Source of the DNA: DATHWB01 sp035544575
Lineage (GTDB): Bacteria > Actinomycetota > Acidimicrobiia > Spongiisociales > ZC4RG35
NCBI GenBank assembly: GCA_035544575.1
Contig: DATKEC010000027.1
Span: 1 to 38,600, forward strand
Length of the DNA stretch: 38,600 nt
Reading direction: 5' to 3'
Within the stretch, counting starts at the first letter, position 1; every line of letters starts with the position of its first letter. A program made the translations under genes and the position numbers. Of this stretch, positions 18,257 through 27,148 are shown piece by piece. The notes under the pieces were generated by a model. The model did no database searches, was not told where the DNA came from, and saw only the letters and a program-made list of their open reading frames with translations.

Positions 18257-18984
18257 TCGACCAGCGCCGCCAAGTCTGGAACCGCGATGGTCGGTGCGAA
18301 ACCCGCCGCGGGAGGAACCCCGGTCGCCACCAACGCCGTCGACCATCCTTCGGCCCGGCCCATCGCCAGGTCGGTGTCGTCGCGGTCGCCCACGATCCAG
18401 ACGTCGCCGACTGTCCGCGACGCCAGAAGCCTCCTCATCGGGAGATGCGGCTTTCCGGCCACCTGGGGTTCGACTCCGGTGGCGCGGACCACCGCCGCCA
18501 CGATCGCACCCGCTCCGGGCCGGAGACCTTCGGGTGTCGGGTAGGTCGGATCGTGGTTGGTCGCCACGAACCGGGCACCTCGCCCGATCGCCAAGACCGC
18601 TGAGGAGAGTCGCTCGTAGCTGAGCGTGGGATCGAGCCCGACGACGACGGTGTCGACGTCCTGCCAGTTGGCGGACACGCGACAGCCACGGTCGATCACG
18701 GCTTGTTCGAGCCCTCGTCCTCCGAGCACGAAGACCGAAGACCCGGAGTCGATCATCGTCGCCGCCGCCTGCGCCGATGTGATCACGTCCCCGGCGTCCA
18801 CCTCATATCGGGTCACCCGCTCGATCTTTTCTGCGGTCTCGGCAGGGGTGCGGGAGGCGTTGTTGGTGCAGAAGAGGATCGTCCAGCCCGCGATCGACAG
18901 GCGCGACAGAGCCTCACCTGCACCGTGGATCTCCCGGTCGCCGAGATAGACGACCCCGTCGAGGTCGCACACGAGCGTCGCCAT
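18241..18984 (-). CDS. HAD-superfamily hydrolase, NagD-like (subfamily IIA)
   Basis: A 247-residue phosphatase. Motif I is CDLDGVVY with nucleophile D7 and acid D9. Motif II is CTNNAS, motif III the lysine in AGKPHL, and motif IV GDRDDTDLAMG. The C2-type cap between residues about 75 and 170 defines subfamily IIA, which includes NagD and p-nitrophenyl phosphatases. In mycobacteria a HAD phosphatase also lies a gene or two upstream of tlyA. The ATG shares one base with the M20 peptidase stop (TGATG at 18984), so the two are coupled. Substrate not assignable. Confidence 0.92.
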   Translation of the reverse strand: MATLVCDLDGVVYLGDREIHGAGEALSRLSIAGWTILFCTNNASRTPAETAEKIERVTRYEVDAGDVITSAQAAATMIDSGSSVFVLGGRGLEQAVIDRGCRVSANWQDVDTVVVGLDPTLSYERLSSAVLAIGRGARFVATNHDPTYPTPEGLRPGAGAIVAAVVRATGVEPQVAGKPHLPMRRLLASRTVGDVWIVGDRDDTDLAMGRAEGWSTALVATGVPPAAGFAPTIAVPDLAALVDHLLE

Positions 18985-20309
18985 CAAACGACGCGCCAAC
19001 GACTCAGGATCGAGGAGAGCAGGGACGTCGTGGCGTCGACCGAGGCCAGCGAGACCCGTTCGTCGTGGCCATGGAACATCGACAGGAAGTCGGGGAACGA
19101 CATGGACTCGTCGAACAGCCCCACTCCGTAGGCGGTGACGCCGCGGGCCCGGAAAAATCGGGCGTCGGTGGTGGCCGGCATGAGGGTGGGCACGACCCGA
19201 CGGCTCCCCGTGTGGGATTCGATCGAGTCGACGATGCAGTCCCACAGAGTGCCTCCGACAGCCGACTCGTTGGCTTCGTGATCGGCCACGGGCACGATCT
19301 CGAGGCGGTCCGCGGCCGAACCAACTGCTTTGCGGATGTGGTCGTCGACGTCGGAGCGGCCCTGGCCGGCCAGGCCCCGCACGTCCACCTCTCCCTCGGC
19401 GCTGTCCGGAATCACGTTGGCCTTGACACCGGAGTGGATCACGTTCGGCGACACCGTCATGTGCGTGCAGGCGTGCAGGTACGCGGCGAGTCTCGGGTTC
19501 GTGGCCGCCACCTCCTCGATGGCGTCATCGACCGCGTCGGGATCGGTGAGCCGGCGCGCCAGATCACCGTCGAATCCGGCACTCTCGACGAACGCCCGCC
19601 AGATGTCGGAAATGAGCACAGGCGAGGCTTCGACGAACAGTGCACGCATGGCTTCGACGAGCGGAGCAATCGCGTTGTCCCCGCCGTACGGCACGGAACC
19701 GTGGCCGGGTCGACCGTGGGACCGGAGCACAGTCCAGAACGGTCCCTTCTCTCCCACCGAGATCGGATAGGCGGCCTCGCCGTCGAGGCGCAGTGGCGGG
19801 TAGGCGATCTCGGTCAGCAGATAGTCGGTCGCCACCAGATCCCAGCGCTCGTCGACCATGGGCTTGGCACCCAGACCGCCGCCGGCTTCTTCGTCGGCGA
19901 CCGCCAGGAAGACCAGATCGCCTGGGAGGGGTGGAACCTCATCGAGGAGATACTGCTTGAAGACGACCGCCATCGACGAGGCCAGGTTGAGCATGTCGAC
20001 CGCCCCCCGACCCCATACGAATCCGTCGGCGATCGTGCCGGCGAAGGGATCGGTGGTCCACCCCGCCTCACTCACCGGCACGACGTCGAGGTGGCACATC
20101 AGGCTGAGCGTCGGGGCGGACGGGTCGCGGCCGGGGATGCGGTAGACGCTCGACGTTCGTCCGGGCGCGGTCTCGAACAACTCCCCCGAACGGCCGAAGA
20201 AGTCGCGCAGGGTTTCCACCGAGCGGATCTCCTGTCCGCTGGTCGGCGTGCCGTCGTTCACACAGGCGTTTCGGATGAGGGCCCGGAGCAGCTCGACAGT
20301 TTCAGACAT
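18984..20309 (-). CDS. M20-family metallopeptidase
   Basis: A 441-residue M20 zinc peptidase or deacylase. Metal ligands and catalytic residues are visible: the His and Asp in LMCHLDVVPVS, Asp in VWGRGAVDM, the Glu pair in VADEEAGGGLG, and the late His in SMFHGHDER. The dimerisation (lid) domain spans about 190-310. The pattern fits the ArgE/DapE/carboxypeptidase G2 superfamily, closest to general M20 dipeptidase-like proteins. No signal peptide, so it is cytoplasmic. It starts at an ATG 18 bp after the Nudix stop. Substrate unknown. Confidence 0.92.
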   Translation of the reverse strand: MSETVELLRALIRNACVNDGTPTSGQEIRSVETLRDFFGRSGELFETAPGRTSSVYRIPGRDPSAPTLSLMCHLDVVPVSEAGWTTDPFAGTIADGFVWGRGAVDMLNLASSMAVVFKQYLLDEVPPLPGDLVFLAVADEEAGGGLGAKPMVDERWDLVATDYLLTEIAYPPLRLDGEAAYPISVGEKGPFWTVLRSHGRPGHGSVPYGGDNAIAPLVEAMRALFVEASPVLISDIWRAFVESAGFDGDLARRLTDPDAVDDAIEEVAATNPRLAAYLHACTHMTVSPNVIHSGVKANVIPDSAEGEVDVRGLAGQGRSDVDDHIRKAVGSAADRLEIVPVADHEANESAVGGTLWDCIVDSIESHTGSRRVVPTLMPATTDARFFRARGVTAYGVGLFDESMSFPDFLSMFHGHDERVSLASVDATTSLLSSILSRWRVV

Positions 20310-20327
20310 TGGTGGTGACGGTACCGC

Positions 20328-20747
20328 TCAGGATCGGAGGTATGGTCCGAGGCGCTCGAGCAGGGCGGGCATCGTCGGGATAAGGTCGAGATCTCCCGCC
20401 TCGGACGGCGTCACCCAACGAACCTCGGCGGCGTCGTCGCCCGCCACGAGCACACCACCGACTCGAAAGCCCACGAAGTCGACGAGCGTGTAATGCCACG
20501 TCGGCGGTGTGGCGGAATCGATGACCTCCCCGGTCCAGACCACAGGCCCGAGACGAACCTCCAGACCGGTCTCCTCTCGGACTTCGCGCACGGCGGCCGC
20601 GGCCATCCGCTCCCCCATCTCCACCCGCCCCCCGGGAACCGCCCACCGTCCCGCCCACGGGCCCCGGTCCTTGCGCACCAGCAGGATCCTGCCCTCTTCG
20701 ATCACCGCCACGCCCACGCCCGGGACCGGATGCTCAGACATCTTCAT
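20328..20747 (-). CDS. Nudix hydrolase (MutT-like)
   Basis: A 139-residue Nudix enzyme with the box GGRVEMGERMAAAAVREVREETG (about residues 39-61) intact. The N-terminal GVGVAVIEEGRILLVRKDRGPWAGRWAVPGG is typical of MutT and nucleotide-diphosphate hydrolases. Two in-frame ATGs at 20747 and 20741 are possible; both overlap the end of the GNAT gene (14 or 8 bp). The substrate could be an oxidised dNTP or another nucleoside diphosphate derivative and cannot be fixed. Confidence 0.9.
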   Translation of the reverse strand: MKMSEHPVPGVGVAVIEEGRILLVRKDRGPWAGRWAVPGGRVEMGERMAAAAVREVREETGLEVRLGPVVWTGEVIDSATPPTWHYTLVDFVGFRVGGVLVAGDDAAEVRWVTPSEAGDLDLIPTMPALLERLGPYLRS

Positions 20748-21213
20748 ACCGGGACATGACGATGGAGCGCGCTTTGAACCCTCCCGCTTCGAAGAAGTTC
20801 TTGACGAGACGATGTCCGGGGAGCACGTGTGCGTCGAACGTCGTGACACCTCTCGAACGGAGCTCGTCGAGACCAGCATCCAGCATGGCCTCGCCGACAC
20901 CCACTTCCCGCGCCGGCTGGTCGACGAAGATGAGCCTGATGGACCCGATCGTGCGACCGTCGGCCTGTGGAAGCATCTCTTCGACCTTCGCCACCAGAAA
21001 CCCGAGCGCCACGCCGTCGATCTCGCCGATCACGATGACGACGTCGGGGTCGGCGACGAGTCCGCCGAAGGCCGCATCAACGGGCTCTGCCAGCCCGTCT
21101 GCGAGCGGCCACAGGTGCGACAGCGGGGTCATCTCCTCGGCGAGCGCCCGGTACAGGGACGTGAGCGAGTCGATGTCGGCAGGTGTTGCAGTTCGAGCAA
21201 GGACTGGCAGCAT
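20734..21213 (-). CDS. GNAT-family N-acetyltransferase
   Basis: A 159-residue acetyltransferase. The acetyl-CoA site is seen in SIRLIFVDQPAREVGVGEAMLDAG (motif A, with the R-x-x-G-x-G/A pattern). The C-terminal motif B is GHRLVKNFFEAGGFKARSIVM, a common ending for GNATs. No further subfamily is recognised. It begins with an ATG 12 bp after the glycosyltransferase stop and overlaps the Nudix gene, so it belongs to the same run. Confidence 0.88.
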   Translation of the reverse strand: MLPVLARTATPADIDSLTSLYRALAEEMTPLSHLWPLADGLAEPVDAAFGGLVADPDVVIVIGEIDGVALGFLVAKVEEMLPQADGRTIGSIRLIFVDQPAREVGVGEAMLDAGLDELRSRGVTTFDAHVLPGHRLVKNFFEAGGFKARSIVMSRYEDV

Positions 21214-21225
21214 GTGGTCGCCGGC

Positions 21226-21951
21226 TTACCGCGGGGTTCGACCGAGGCGCCGCGCCAGTCCCCACCGGGTGACGAGCCACATCGCTTCGCGCACGATCGC
21301 ACCGTCCATCTTCGAGGTTCCCACAGTGCGATCCCGGAAGATCACCGGCAGCTCGACGATCTTCATCCCCGCATCGTGGGCACGCATCGCCATCTCCACT
21401 TGGAAGCCATACCCGGATGCCTGGGCGTTCTGATAGGGCAGCTGGCGCAGCGCGGCGGCTCGGAATGCCCGAAATCCAGCTGTGGCGTCGCGAACCGGCA
21501 TCCCGAGCATGAGCCGGGCATACAGATTCCCCCCGCGTGACAACAACCGGCGGTGGGCGGGCCAGTCCGGCGTCCCACCGTCTCCCACGTAGCGCGAGCC
21601 GATTGCCAGGTCCGCACCCTTCCCGACGGCTTCGACCAGGCGCGGCAGGTCGGCAGGGTTGTGCGAGAAGTCCGCGTCCATCTCGATCACGACTTCTGAA
21701 TCACCTGCCAGCACCCTGTCGAAACCGGCGGCATAGGCAGGCCCCAGACCCTCCTTGGTTTTGCGGTGGAGCACGTCCATCAACGGGTCGGGACCCGCGA
21801 TCGCCTCGGCGACGGTGCCGGTGCCGTCTGGAGAGTCGTCGTCGACCACCAGCAGGCGATAGCCGTGCAACCGGATCGCAGCTGCCAGATGCGGCAGGTT
21901 CTGACGTTCGTTGTAGGTGGGAACGACGACCGTGACTTGGTCGCTACGCAC
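21226..21951 (-). CDS. Polyprenol monophosphomannose synthase-like GT2
   Basis: A 241-residue family 2 glycosyltransferase that by family transfers mannose from GDP-mannose to polyprenyl phosphate. The nucleotide-binding VVVPTYNERQNL and VVDDDSPDGTG, the metal-binding EMDADFSHNP, and RYVGDG match the Dpm1/Ppm1 catalytic domain. There is no C-terminal multi-span membrane domain, unlike some archaeal and mycobacterial fusions. GTG at 21951 overlaps the end of the DUF4193 gene by 8 bp. The product would feed lipomannan-type or protein mannosylation; that is inference. Confidence 0.9.
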   Translation of the reverse strand: MRSDQVTVVVPTYNERQNLPHLAAAIRLHGYRLLVVDDDSPDGTGTVAEAIAGPDPLMDVLHRKTKEGLGPAYAAGFDRVLAGDSEVVIEMDADFSHNPADLPRLVEAVGKGADLAIGSRYVGDGGTPDWPAHRRLLSRGGNLYARLMLGMPVRDATAGFRAFRAAALRQLPYQNAQASGYGFQVEMAMRAHDAGMKIVELPVIFRDRTVGTSKMDGAIVREAMWLVTRWGLARRLGRTPR

Positions 21952-22381
21952 AATCGAGGCAGAGCATCTTCCGTCGGTTGGCGAGCTGGGTGGCACGTTT
22001 CACGAGGAAGCAGGACTGGCAGACGAATTCGTCACCGGTCTTCGCCTGCGCCTCCACGTTCATGGTCAGCTCTTCGCGTCGGATCGCTCGCAGTTCTTCG
22101 GCTTCGTTGACCAACAGCGACTCGGACGCCTCTTCGTCGAGCAGTTCCAACTCCTCGGCTTCGAGCTCGTCGAGCGCCTCGTCGGCTTCTTCATCGTCGA
22201 CCTCGTCGTCCTCGTCGTCGACGACCGCCACCTCGTCGACGTCGGCGATCACGTCGTCTTCGATCGGGTCGATCTCATCGTCGAGATCGAGATCCTCGTC
22301 GATGTCGATGTCTTCATCGATGTCCTCGACGTCTTCGACTTCCTCGTCGAGTTCTTCTACTTCTACGTCTTCGTCTGCCAT
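21944..22381 (-). CDS. DUF4193-family zinc-ribbon protein with acidic N-terminal tract
   Basis: A 145-residue protein. The C-terminal 28 residues (DEFVCQSCFLVKRATQLANRRKMLCLDCA) match actinobacterial DUF4193, with four cysteines (C121, C124, C141, C144) likely binding zinc. Residues 1-97 contain no Lys or Arg and about 56 Asp/Glu, so the N-terminal two thirds is a strongly acidic and probably disordered tail. DUF4193 proteins I know are around 100 residues with a much shorter acidic part. A TACTGT box about 80 nt upstream may be the promoter. Function unknown; acidic tails often bind basic proteins or mimic nucleic acid. Confidence 0.87.
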   Translation of the reverse strand: MADEDVEVEELDEEVEDVEDIDEDIDIDEDLDLDDEIDPIEDDVIADVDEVAVVDDEDDEVDDEEADEALDELEAEELELLDEEASESLLVNEAEELRAIRREELTMNVEAQAKTGDEFVCQSCFLVKRATQLANRRKMLCLDCA

Positions 22382-22462
22382 GTGTCTGTGGGCCTCGTGT
22401 CTTGAAAAACTGGTGGTCTCTGTCGATCGCCGTTCAGCGCGCAGGGACCGCAACGCGGGGCG

Positions 22463-22468
22463 ACAGTA
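22463..22468 (-). promoter_or_regulatory. Possible -10 box of the DUF4193 gene
   Basis: TACTGT on the minus strand in the 130-bp gap between the lipid kinase stop and the DUF4193 start. It would give a leader of about 75 nt. No -35 matches well. The rest of the gap shows no ORF or strong hairpin. Confidence 0.3.
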
Positions 22469-22511
22469 GCCCATTCCCGTCGCCCGTCCACTCGTTCCGA
22501 GCCCGATTCGC

Positions 22512-23384
22512 TCAGATCTTGAGTTCGACGGCGGCGGGGAGCACCCGGGCATCCACGGGCGTCATTCCGAGATAGTCGCCGTCGGCTTCCACGGGCCAGG
22601 GAGTCGAGGTGTGCAGCGACAGAGAAGACAGGCTCATCCGGCTCACCTCGGGCAGGCTCAGGTGGGTTCCCTTGATGATCCTGGGCACGATGTTGATCGC
22701 CTGACGCTTGCGGGCGGCGATGACTTGGACATCCAGTTCACCGTCGACGAGCATCGCTTTGGGAGCGACATTCCAGCCCCCGGCGAAGAATTGGGCATTG
22801 GCCATGATCACCGCCAGCGCCCTCCCGCGATGTCCCCGCCCACCCCGGAGGTCGATCTCGGCCACGGGAAAGCGAGGCAGCCGCGCCGCAAACGCCAAGG
22901 GGTACCGCCCGGGACCCAATCGCCGGGAGATGTGAACTGCGGTCTGGGCCGCGGCGGCGCCCGCCCCGGCCTGGGCGACGTTGACGAAGTGGCGGCGGCC
23001 CCATTCGCCGTCCAGACGGCCCACGTCGATGCGGTAGGTGGCATCGCCTGCCAGATGGCGGGCGGCACTTTCGAGGTCCGAAGGGAGACCGAAGGTCTTC
23101 AACAGGTCACAGCCGGTCCCGGCCGGGAGAATGCCGATCACAGGCATGCGCGCAGGACCGGCGTGCATCAGGGCGTCGACGATCAGCGACACCGTTCCGT
23201 CACCACCGACGACCACCAGGTCGTGGTCGATGGCGGCGGCGAGAGCGACCTCCTTCATCTCGCCGCGGTCTGCGGGCTGGTGGAGGGTTGCCTCGACTCC
23301 GGCCGCGGCGAGCGCAGCTCTCACTCGTGCGCTGTCCACGGGTCGCCTCCCCGCCGTTGGGTTGATCAGCACCGCCCACTTCAT
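22512..23384 (-). CDS. YegS/BmrU-type lipid (diacylglycerol) kinase
   Basis: A 290-residue member of the diacylglycerol kinase catalytic family. It begins AVLINPTAGRRP, has the nucleotide-binding VVVGGDGTVSLIVDAL near residue 58, then ILPAGTGCDLLKTFGLPSD, where family members usually have GTGND. The later VEADGDYLG segment is also typical. Such enzymes phosphorylate diacylglycerol or related lipids at the membrane. The ATG shares a base with the helY stop (TGATG at 23384). Cys in place of Asn-Asp in GTGND is a small deviation; exact lipid substrate unknown. Confidence 0.92.
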   Translation of the reverse strand: MKWAVLINPTAGRRPVDSARVRAALAAAGVEATLHQPADRGEMKEVALAAAIDHDLVVVGGDGTVSLIVDALMHAGPARMPVIGILPAGTGCDLLKTFGLPSDLESAARHLAGDATYRIDVGRLDGEWGRRHFVNVAQAGAGAAAAQTAVHISRRLGPGRYPLAFAARLPRFPVAEIDLRGGRGHRGRALAVIMANAQFFAGGWNVAPKAMLVDGELDVQVIAARKRQAINIVPRIIKGTHLSLPEVSRMSLSSLSLHTSTPWPVEADGDYLGMTPVDARVLPAAVELKI

Positions 23385-25918
23385 CAGCCGGCACCCTGGG
23401 CTGCGACCACGCCTCGGTCGACGGCACGCAGCGCCGCCCTGGCGTCCTCGGCCAGCTCCGGAAACGCGTCCCGGATCTGCTGGAGGAGGTCGACGAGCTG
23501 GCGGCTGACCCGGACGAAGTCGCCGGCGGCCAACGCACCGTATTCGAGATCGTCGAGTTCCACCATCGATGCCCATCGGTAGGCCGCCTTGGCGAACCCG
23601 CCATCGGGACGACGACTCGGGCTCAACCGGTGTCGACGTTCGGCGTCGGTTTGGATCTCCCACAGCTCGCGAATGCGGTCGAAGCGGGCCGCCACGGCGG
23701 GTGTCGGCCACTCGGGGGCACTCTCCTGGTCGCTGCGTGGCTCGTAGACGAAGGTCGAAGCGACTGCTGCCATCTCGGGAGGCGTCAGCGACCAGAACAC
23801 GCCTTGTTCGAGCGCCTCGGTGAGGAGGAGATCCATCTCGTTGTAGACGAAGCGCAGCCGTGTGCCGCGCGGGGTGAGCGACCAGCCGTCGACGTAACCG
23901 AATTCGGCGAGCAGGTCGGTGATGGCGTGGAATTCCTCGACCAAGCCCACCCCGGCGTCGCGCAGCTCGGTCCGCAGCCGTTCGAGCCGTCGCGCGGTTC
24001 GCTCCGCCTTGCCCAACCACTGCAGGTGCGCTGCGGCGTCCGGACAGCGCGCCACGGGATGATCGACTTCCACCCTCGACTGCTTCCTCTGCTCGGCCGG
24101 AGGGATTGCCCGCAACTTGCGGACTGCGAGCTGTTGAAACTTGCGGTCCTCGCCGCCCCGGTACTGCTGAGGCAGCTCGATCCGGCCTGCCCGCTCCACA
24201 CCACTGCCCAGATCCCTGGTGCCGAGGGTCGTCATCCGACCCGAGGTGCCCATGACGAGGACCCGCATCCCCTTCGTGCCGCGATTGAGGCGTCGTACCA
24301 CGACGTATCGACCTGCGTGCTGACCGGCCGGGACATCGAGCACATCGCCGGGATGCAGCTCTCCGAGTGACATGCGCCGCTCCGGGCTCTTCGAGACCAA
24401 CTCGGCGTACTCCTCCACCGAGCCGCGCTCGCACTCCGCCCGCAGCCTCTCGTCCACGAGGCGTTCACCCATCTCCGCCAGGTGGCGCTGGCTGGAGACC
24501 TGTTCGCCCTCCCGCTGGTACTGGGCGAAGCTGGCGGTGAGGAGTTGCTCTGCCCGGTGCTCTTCGTAGTTCCCGATGAGATTGGCGGCCATGTTGTAGG
24601 TGGGCCGGAAGCTCGACCGCAAGGGATGGGCTCCGAGTTCGGCGATCTTCAGCACCTGATCGAGACGCACGTACGGCGAGTGGAGAACCACACCGTGTCC
24701 GATGACGTCGATGCCACGCCGCCCGGCGCGGCCGGTGAGCTGGGTGTAGTCGCCCGGCTTGAGCAGCGAATGGCCTTCGCCGTCGAACTTCGACAGGGAA
24801 TCCAGGACCACCGTCCTCGCCGGCATGTTGATCCCCAGCGAGAGAGTCTCGGTGGCGAAGACGACCTGCAGATGTCCGTGGGCGAAGAGCTCCTCGACCG
24901 CCTCTTTGAAGGCGGGCACCATACCGGCGTGGTGCGCCGCCACGCCGGCCTCCAACCCCGCCAGCCACCGGCCGTAGTCCAACGCCGCCAGGTCTCGACT
25001 CGACAGCAGTTCGGTGCGACGTTCTGCCACGTCGCGGATGATTTCGACGCTGTTCGGGTCCGCCAGCCGCAGGCCCGATTCGAGGACGGCCAGCGTGGCG
25101 GCATCACATCCCGCCCGGGAGAAGACGAAGAAGATTGCAGGCAGCATCCCGCGTTCGGCCAGATCGGCCACCACTTCGGTGCGCCGTGGCGTCCGGAAAC
25201 GCCGGCGGCGACCCTTCTCGAGGGACAAGAGATGCTCGAGCTTCGAGTTCGTCCGTCGCCGGCCGTCGCGCACCGTGAACATCGGGTGGAGGCGGATTCC
25301 CTGGTCGCCGCCTCGATCAGCGACCATGTACATGCTCTCGAGCGGGACGGGGCGCTCCGTCGTGACCACCAACTCCGTCTTGCCGCGACGCTCCTCGACC
25401 CAGCCGGCGAACTCATCGGCATTGGCGATCGTGGCGCTCAGACAGACCATCTGCAGATGGCGGGGGGCGTGGATGATCACCTCCTCCCAAACCGCACCGC
25501 GAAAGCGGTCCTGGAGGTAGTGGACCTCGTCGAGGATGACGAAGCCCACATCGTCGACGGCGCTGGAGTCCGCATAGATCATGTTGCGCAGGACCTCGGT
25601 GGTCATCACCACGATCTGTCCGCCACCGTTGATGACGTTGTCGCCCGTGAGCAGACCGACGCGGTCCGCCCCGTGGGCTCGCACCAGGTCGCCGAACTTC
25701 TGGTTGGACAGGGCCTTGATGGGGGTCGTGTAGAAGACGCGGGTTCCCCGCTGCCGCGCGAGGTGGATCGCCGCATCGGCGACCAGTGTCTTGCCGGCGC
25801 CGGTCGGGGCGGAGACGACGACGTTCGCCCCGCGGGCGACGGCTTCGCCGGCTTCGACCTGGAACGGATCGGCGGTGAACGCCAGCCCATCGAAGAAGTC
25901 GTCGAGGGGATTCGTCAC
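23384..25918 (-). CDS. helY: Ski2-like DEAD/DEAH-box RNA helicase HelY
   Basis: An 844-residue superfamily 2 helicase. Motifs in order: Walker A SAPTGAGKT (K43), TTPIKALSNQKF, the DEVH box VILDEVHYLQD, LSATIANADEF, GVAAHHAGM, FATETLSLGINMPA, and motif VI QLTGRAGRRGID. The C-terminal half contains an rRNA-processing arch-like region and the DSHCT domain typical of Ski2/Mtr4 and mycobacterial HelY. The GTG at 25918 overlaps the tatC stop (GTGA). The tat-helY neighbourhood is conserved with M. tuberculosis. A role in RNA turnover is inferred from the family. Confidence 0.95.
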   Translation of the reverse strand: MTNPLDDFFDGLAFTADPFQVEAGEAVARGANVVVSAPTGAGKTLVADAAIHLARQRGTRVFYTTPIKALSNQKFGDLVRAHGADRVGLLTGDNVINGGGQIVVMTTEVLRNMIYADSSAVDDVGFVILDEVHYLQDRFRGAVWEEVIIHAPRHLQMVCLSATIANADEFAGWVEERRGKTELVVTTERPVPLESMYMVADRGGDQGIRLHPMFTVRDGRRRTNSKLEHLLSLEKGRRRRFRTPRRTEVVADLAERGMLPAIFFVFSRAGCDAATLAVLESGLRLADPNSVEIIRDVAERRTELLSSRDLAALDYGRWLAGLEAGVAAHHAGMVPAFKEAVEELFAHGHLQVVFATETLSLGINMPARTVVLDSLSKFDGEGHSLLKPGDYTQLTGRAGRRGIDVIGHGVVLHSPYVRLDQVLKIAELGAHPLRSSFRPTYNMAANLIGNYEEHRAEQLLTASFAQYQREGEQVSSQRHLAEMGERLVDERLRAECERGSVEEYAELVSKSPERRMSLGELHPGDVLDVPAGQHAGRYVVVRRLNRGTKGMRVLVMGTSGRMTTLGTRDLGSGVERAGRIELPQQYRGGEDRKFQQLAVRKLRAIPPAEQRKQSRVEVDHPVARCPDAAAHLQWLGKAERTARRLERLRTELRDAGVGLVEEFHAITDLLAEFGYVDGWSLTPRGTRLRFVYNEMDLLLTEALEQGVFWSLTPPEMAAVASTFVYEPRSDQESAPEWPTPAVAARFDRIRELWEIQTDAERRHRLSPSRRPDGGFAKAAYRWASMVELDDLEYGALAAGDFVRVSRQLVDLLQQIRDAFPELAEDARAALRAVDRGVVAAQGAG

Positions 25919-26640
25919 TTGCGCAGCAGCAGCCGGACGAGCCAGTAGGTGACTTCGTAGAAGAAGTAGAGCGGAACGCTGAGGAGGGCGAGAGTGAGTG
26001 CGTCGCCGGTCGGTGTGATCAGGGCGGCGGCGATCACGATGATCAGCACCGCCCAGCGACGGCCGCGGGCCAACTGTTCGGAGCTGACGATCCCGGCGGC
26101 GGCGGCCGAGAAGAGGAAGACGGGGTACAGGAAGCTTGCGCCGAACGCCAGCATGAACCGCATCGAGAAGCTGAAGTATTCGAGCATCCGCAGGTCGGTG
26201 CGGACGTCGGGGAAGATGTTGAGCAGGAACTCGAGGCCGCGCGGGAGCACCCAGTAGCCGAAGGCGACCCCAACCGAGAAGAGGGCGGCGCAGGCGGCGA
26301 TGATCGGAATCGCCCACCGGCGTTCCCGGATGGTGAGGGCGGGCGAGATGAACCCCCAGAGCTGCCAGAGGATCACCGGACTTGCCAGGATCACCCCGCC
26401 GAACAGACCGATCCGCATCAGCACCGAGAATTGCTCCGTTGCCCCGAGGACCTGCAGTTCACATTCGCCACACGCGTCGAGGATGGGCCGCTCGATGAGT
26501 TCTTTGATCCAGTCGCTGAAGACGAGGGCGACGATCGCCGCCACCACGATGCCCACGGCGATACGCACGATCCGCCAGCGCAGCTCTTCGAGATGCTGGA
26601 GGATCGGTTGGGGCGTGTCGCGTCCGGACTCGGTGGTCAT
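25915..26640 (-). CDS. tatC: Sec-independent translocase subunit TatC
   Basis: A 241-residue membrane protein, the twin-arginine signal receptor. The N terminus ILQHLEELRWRIVRI is the diagnostic TatC opening. The conserved glutamate-bearing second region (EQFSVLMRIGLFGGVILASPVILWQLWGFISPAL) and six hydrophobic segments follow. TPTGDALTLALLSVPLYFFYE lies near the end. It is coupled to tatB-like upstream (ATGA at 26637-26640) and helY downstream (GTGA). Confidence 0.97.
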   Translation of the reverse strand: MTTESGRDTPQPILQHLEELRWRIVRIAVGIVVAAIVALVFSDWIKELIERPILDACGECELQVLGATEQFSVLMRIGLFGGVILASPVILWQLWGFISPALTIRERRWAIPIIAACAALFSVGVAFGYWVLPRGLEFLLNIFPDVRTDLRMLEYFSFSMRFMLAFGASFLYPVFLFSAAAAGIVSSEQLARGRRWAVLIIVIAAALITPTGDALTLALLSVPLYFFYEVTYWLVRLLLRK

Positions 26641-27026
26641 CCGGCGAGGTCGTCGGGCTCGTCCGGCTCGTCGGTGACGGGGCGCCCGGTCCGCTCGATC
26701 TCGGCTAGATCGTCGGCGGCGTCCTCGGCAGTCGGACCGGACATCGGCTGGGGGCCGACCCAGGTCACCGGCTTGGTCACCTCGTTGAGGTCTCTGGAGG
26801 CATCCCGCATCACGTCGGTTACCTCCTTCATGGGGGCCCGGAACTCGTCCTGAATGCCCTTCAGATCGCCCACCTCGGCTTCGAGACCCTCCCGCAACTC
26901 ACGGGCGGCTTTCCGAAGCTCTGCCGCCCAACCGCCCAACTTGCGGGCGAGTTCGGGTAGACGCTGCGGTCCGAGCACCACCAGCGCCACCAGCAGAATG
27001 ACGAAGATCTCCTGTCCCTGGAGCAT
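26637..27026 (-). CDS. Twin-arginine translocase TatA/TatB family (TatB-like)
   Basis: A 129-residue protein with one N-terminal membrane span (residues 5-19) followed by GPQRLPELARKLGGW and an amphipathic helix rich in Glu and Arg. The Gly-Pro hinge and the 129-residue length favour TatB over the shorter TatA (FGxxxLP hinge). The C-terminal tail is acidic and proline-rich. TAGACT lies 9 nt before the ATG, and no Shine-Dalgarno is seen, suggesting a leaderless transcript for tatB-tatC-helY. No second TatA gene is in the window. Confidence 0.92.
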   Translation of the reverse strand: MLQGQEIFVILLVALVVLGPQRLPELARKLGGWAAELRKAARELREGLEAEVGDLKGIQDEFRAPMKEVTDVMRDASRDLNEVTKPVTWVGPQPMSGPTAEDAADDLAEIERTGRPVTDEPDEPDDLAG

Positions 27027-27035
27027 GGACTGCCG

Positions 27036-27041
27036 AGTCTA
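27036..27041 (-). promoter_or_regulatory. Putative -10 box of the tat-helY operon
   Basis: TAGACT on the minus strand ending 9 nt before the tatB-like ATG at 27026, in the 122-bp gap after the zinc-ribbon gene. Confidence 0.45.
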
Positions 27042-27076
27042 CGGCATGGGCTCTCTACGGCGGCTCGGACGCGAAG

Positions 27077-27118
27077 CGGCCCCGGCAGGATCCCGATTCT
27101 GGGTTCCCGGCGGGGCCG
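27077..27118 (-). terminator. Possible hairpin terminator after the zinc-ribbon gene
   Basis: CGGCCCCG at 27077-27084 and CGGGGCCG at 27111-27118 form a perfect 8-bp G/C stem around a 26-nt loop, just downstream of the zinc-ribbon stop and before the tat promoter. There is no U-tract, so it is only a candidate. Confidence 0.35.
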
Positions 27119-27148
27119 GCTCGTGCGGATACAGCTGGGTTGGTTCGC

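Noticed and set aside
21978..22469. Serine-rich plus-strand frame
   Set aside because: It is the reverse complement of the acidic GAC/GAG-rich tract of the DUF4193 gene, which reads as Ser codons on the other strand.
24482..25948. Open frame of 488 codons on the plus strand opposite helY
   Set aside because: Antisense of a clear helicase; no recognisable domain in the product.
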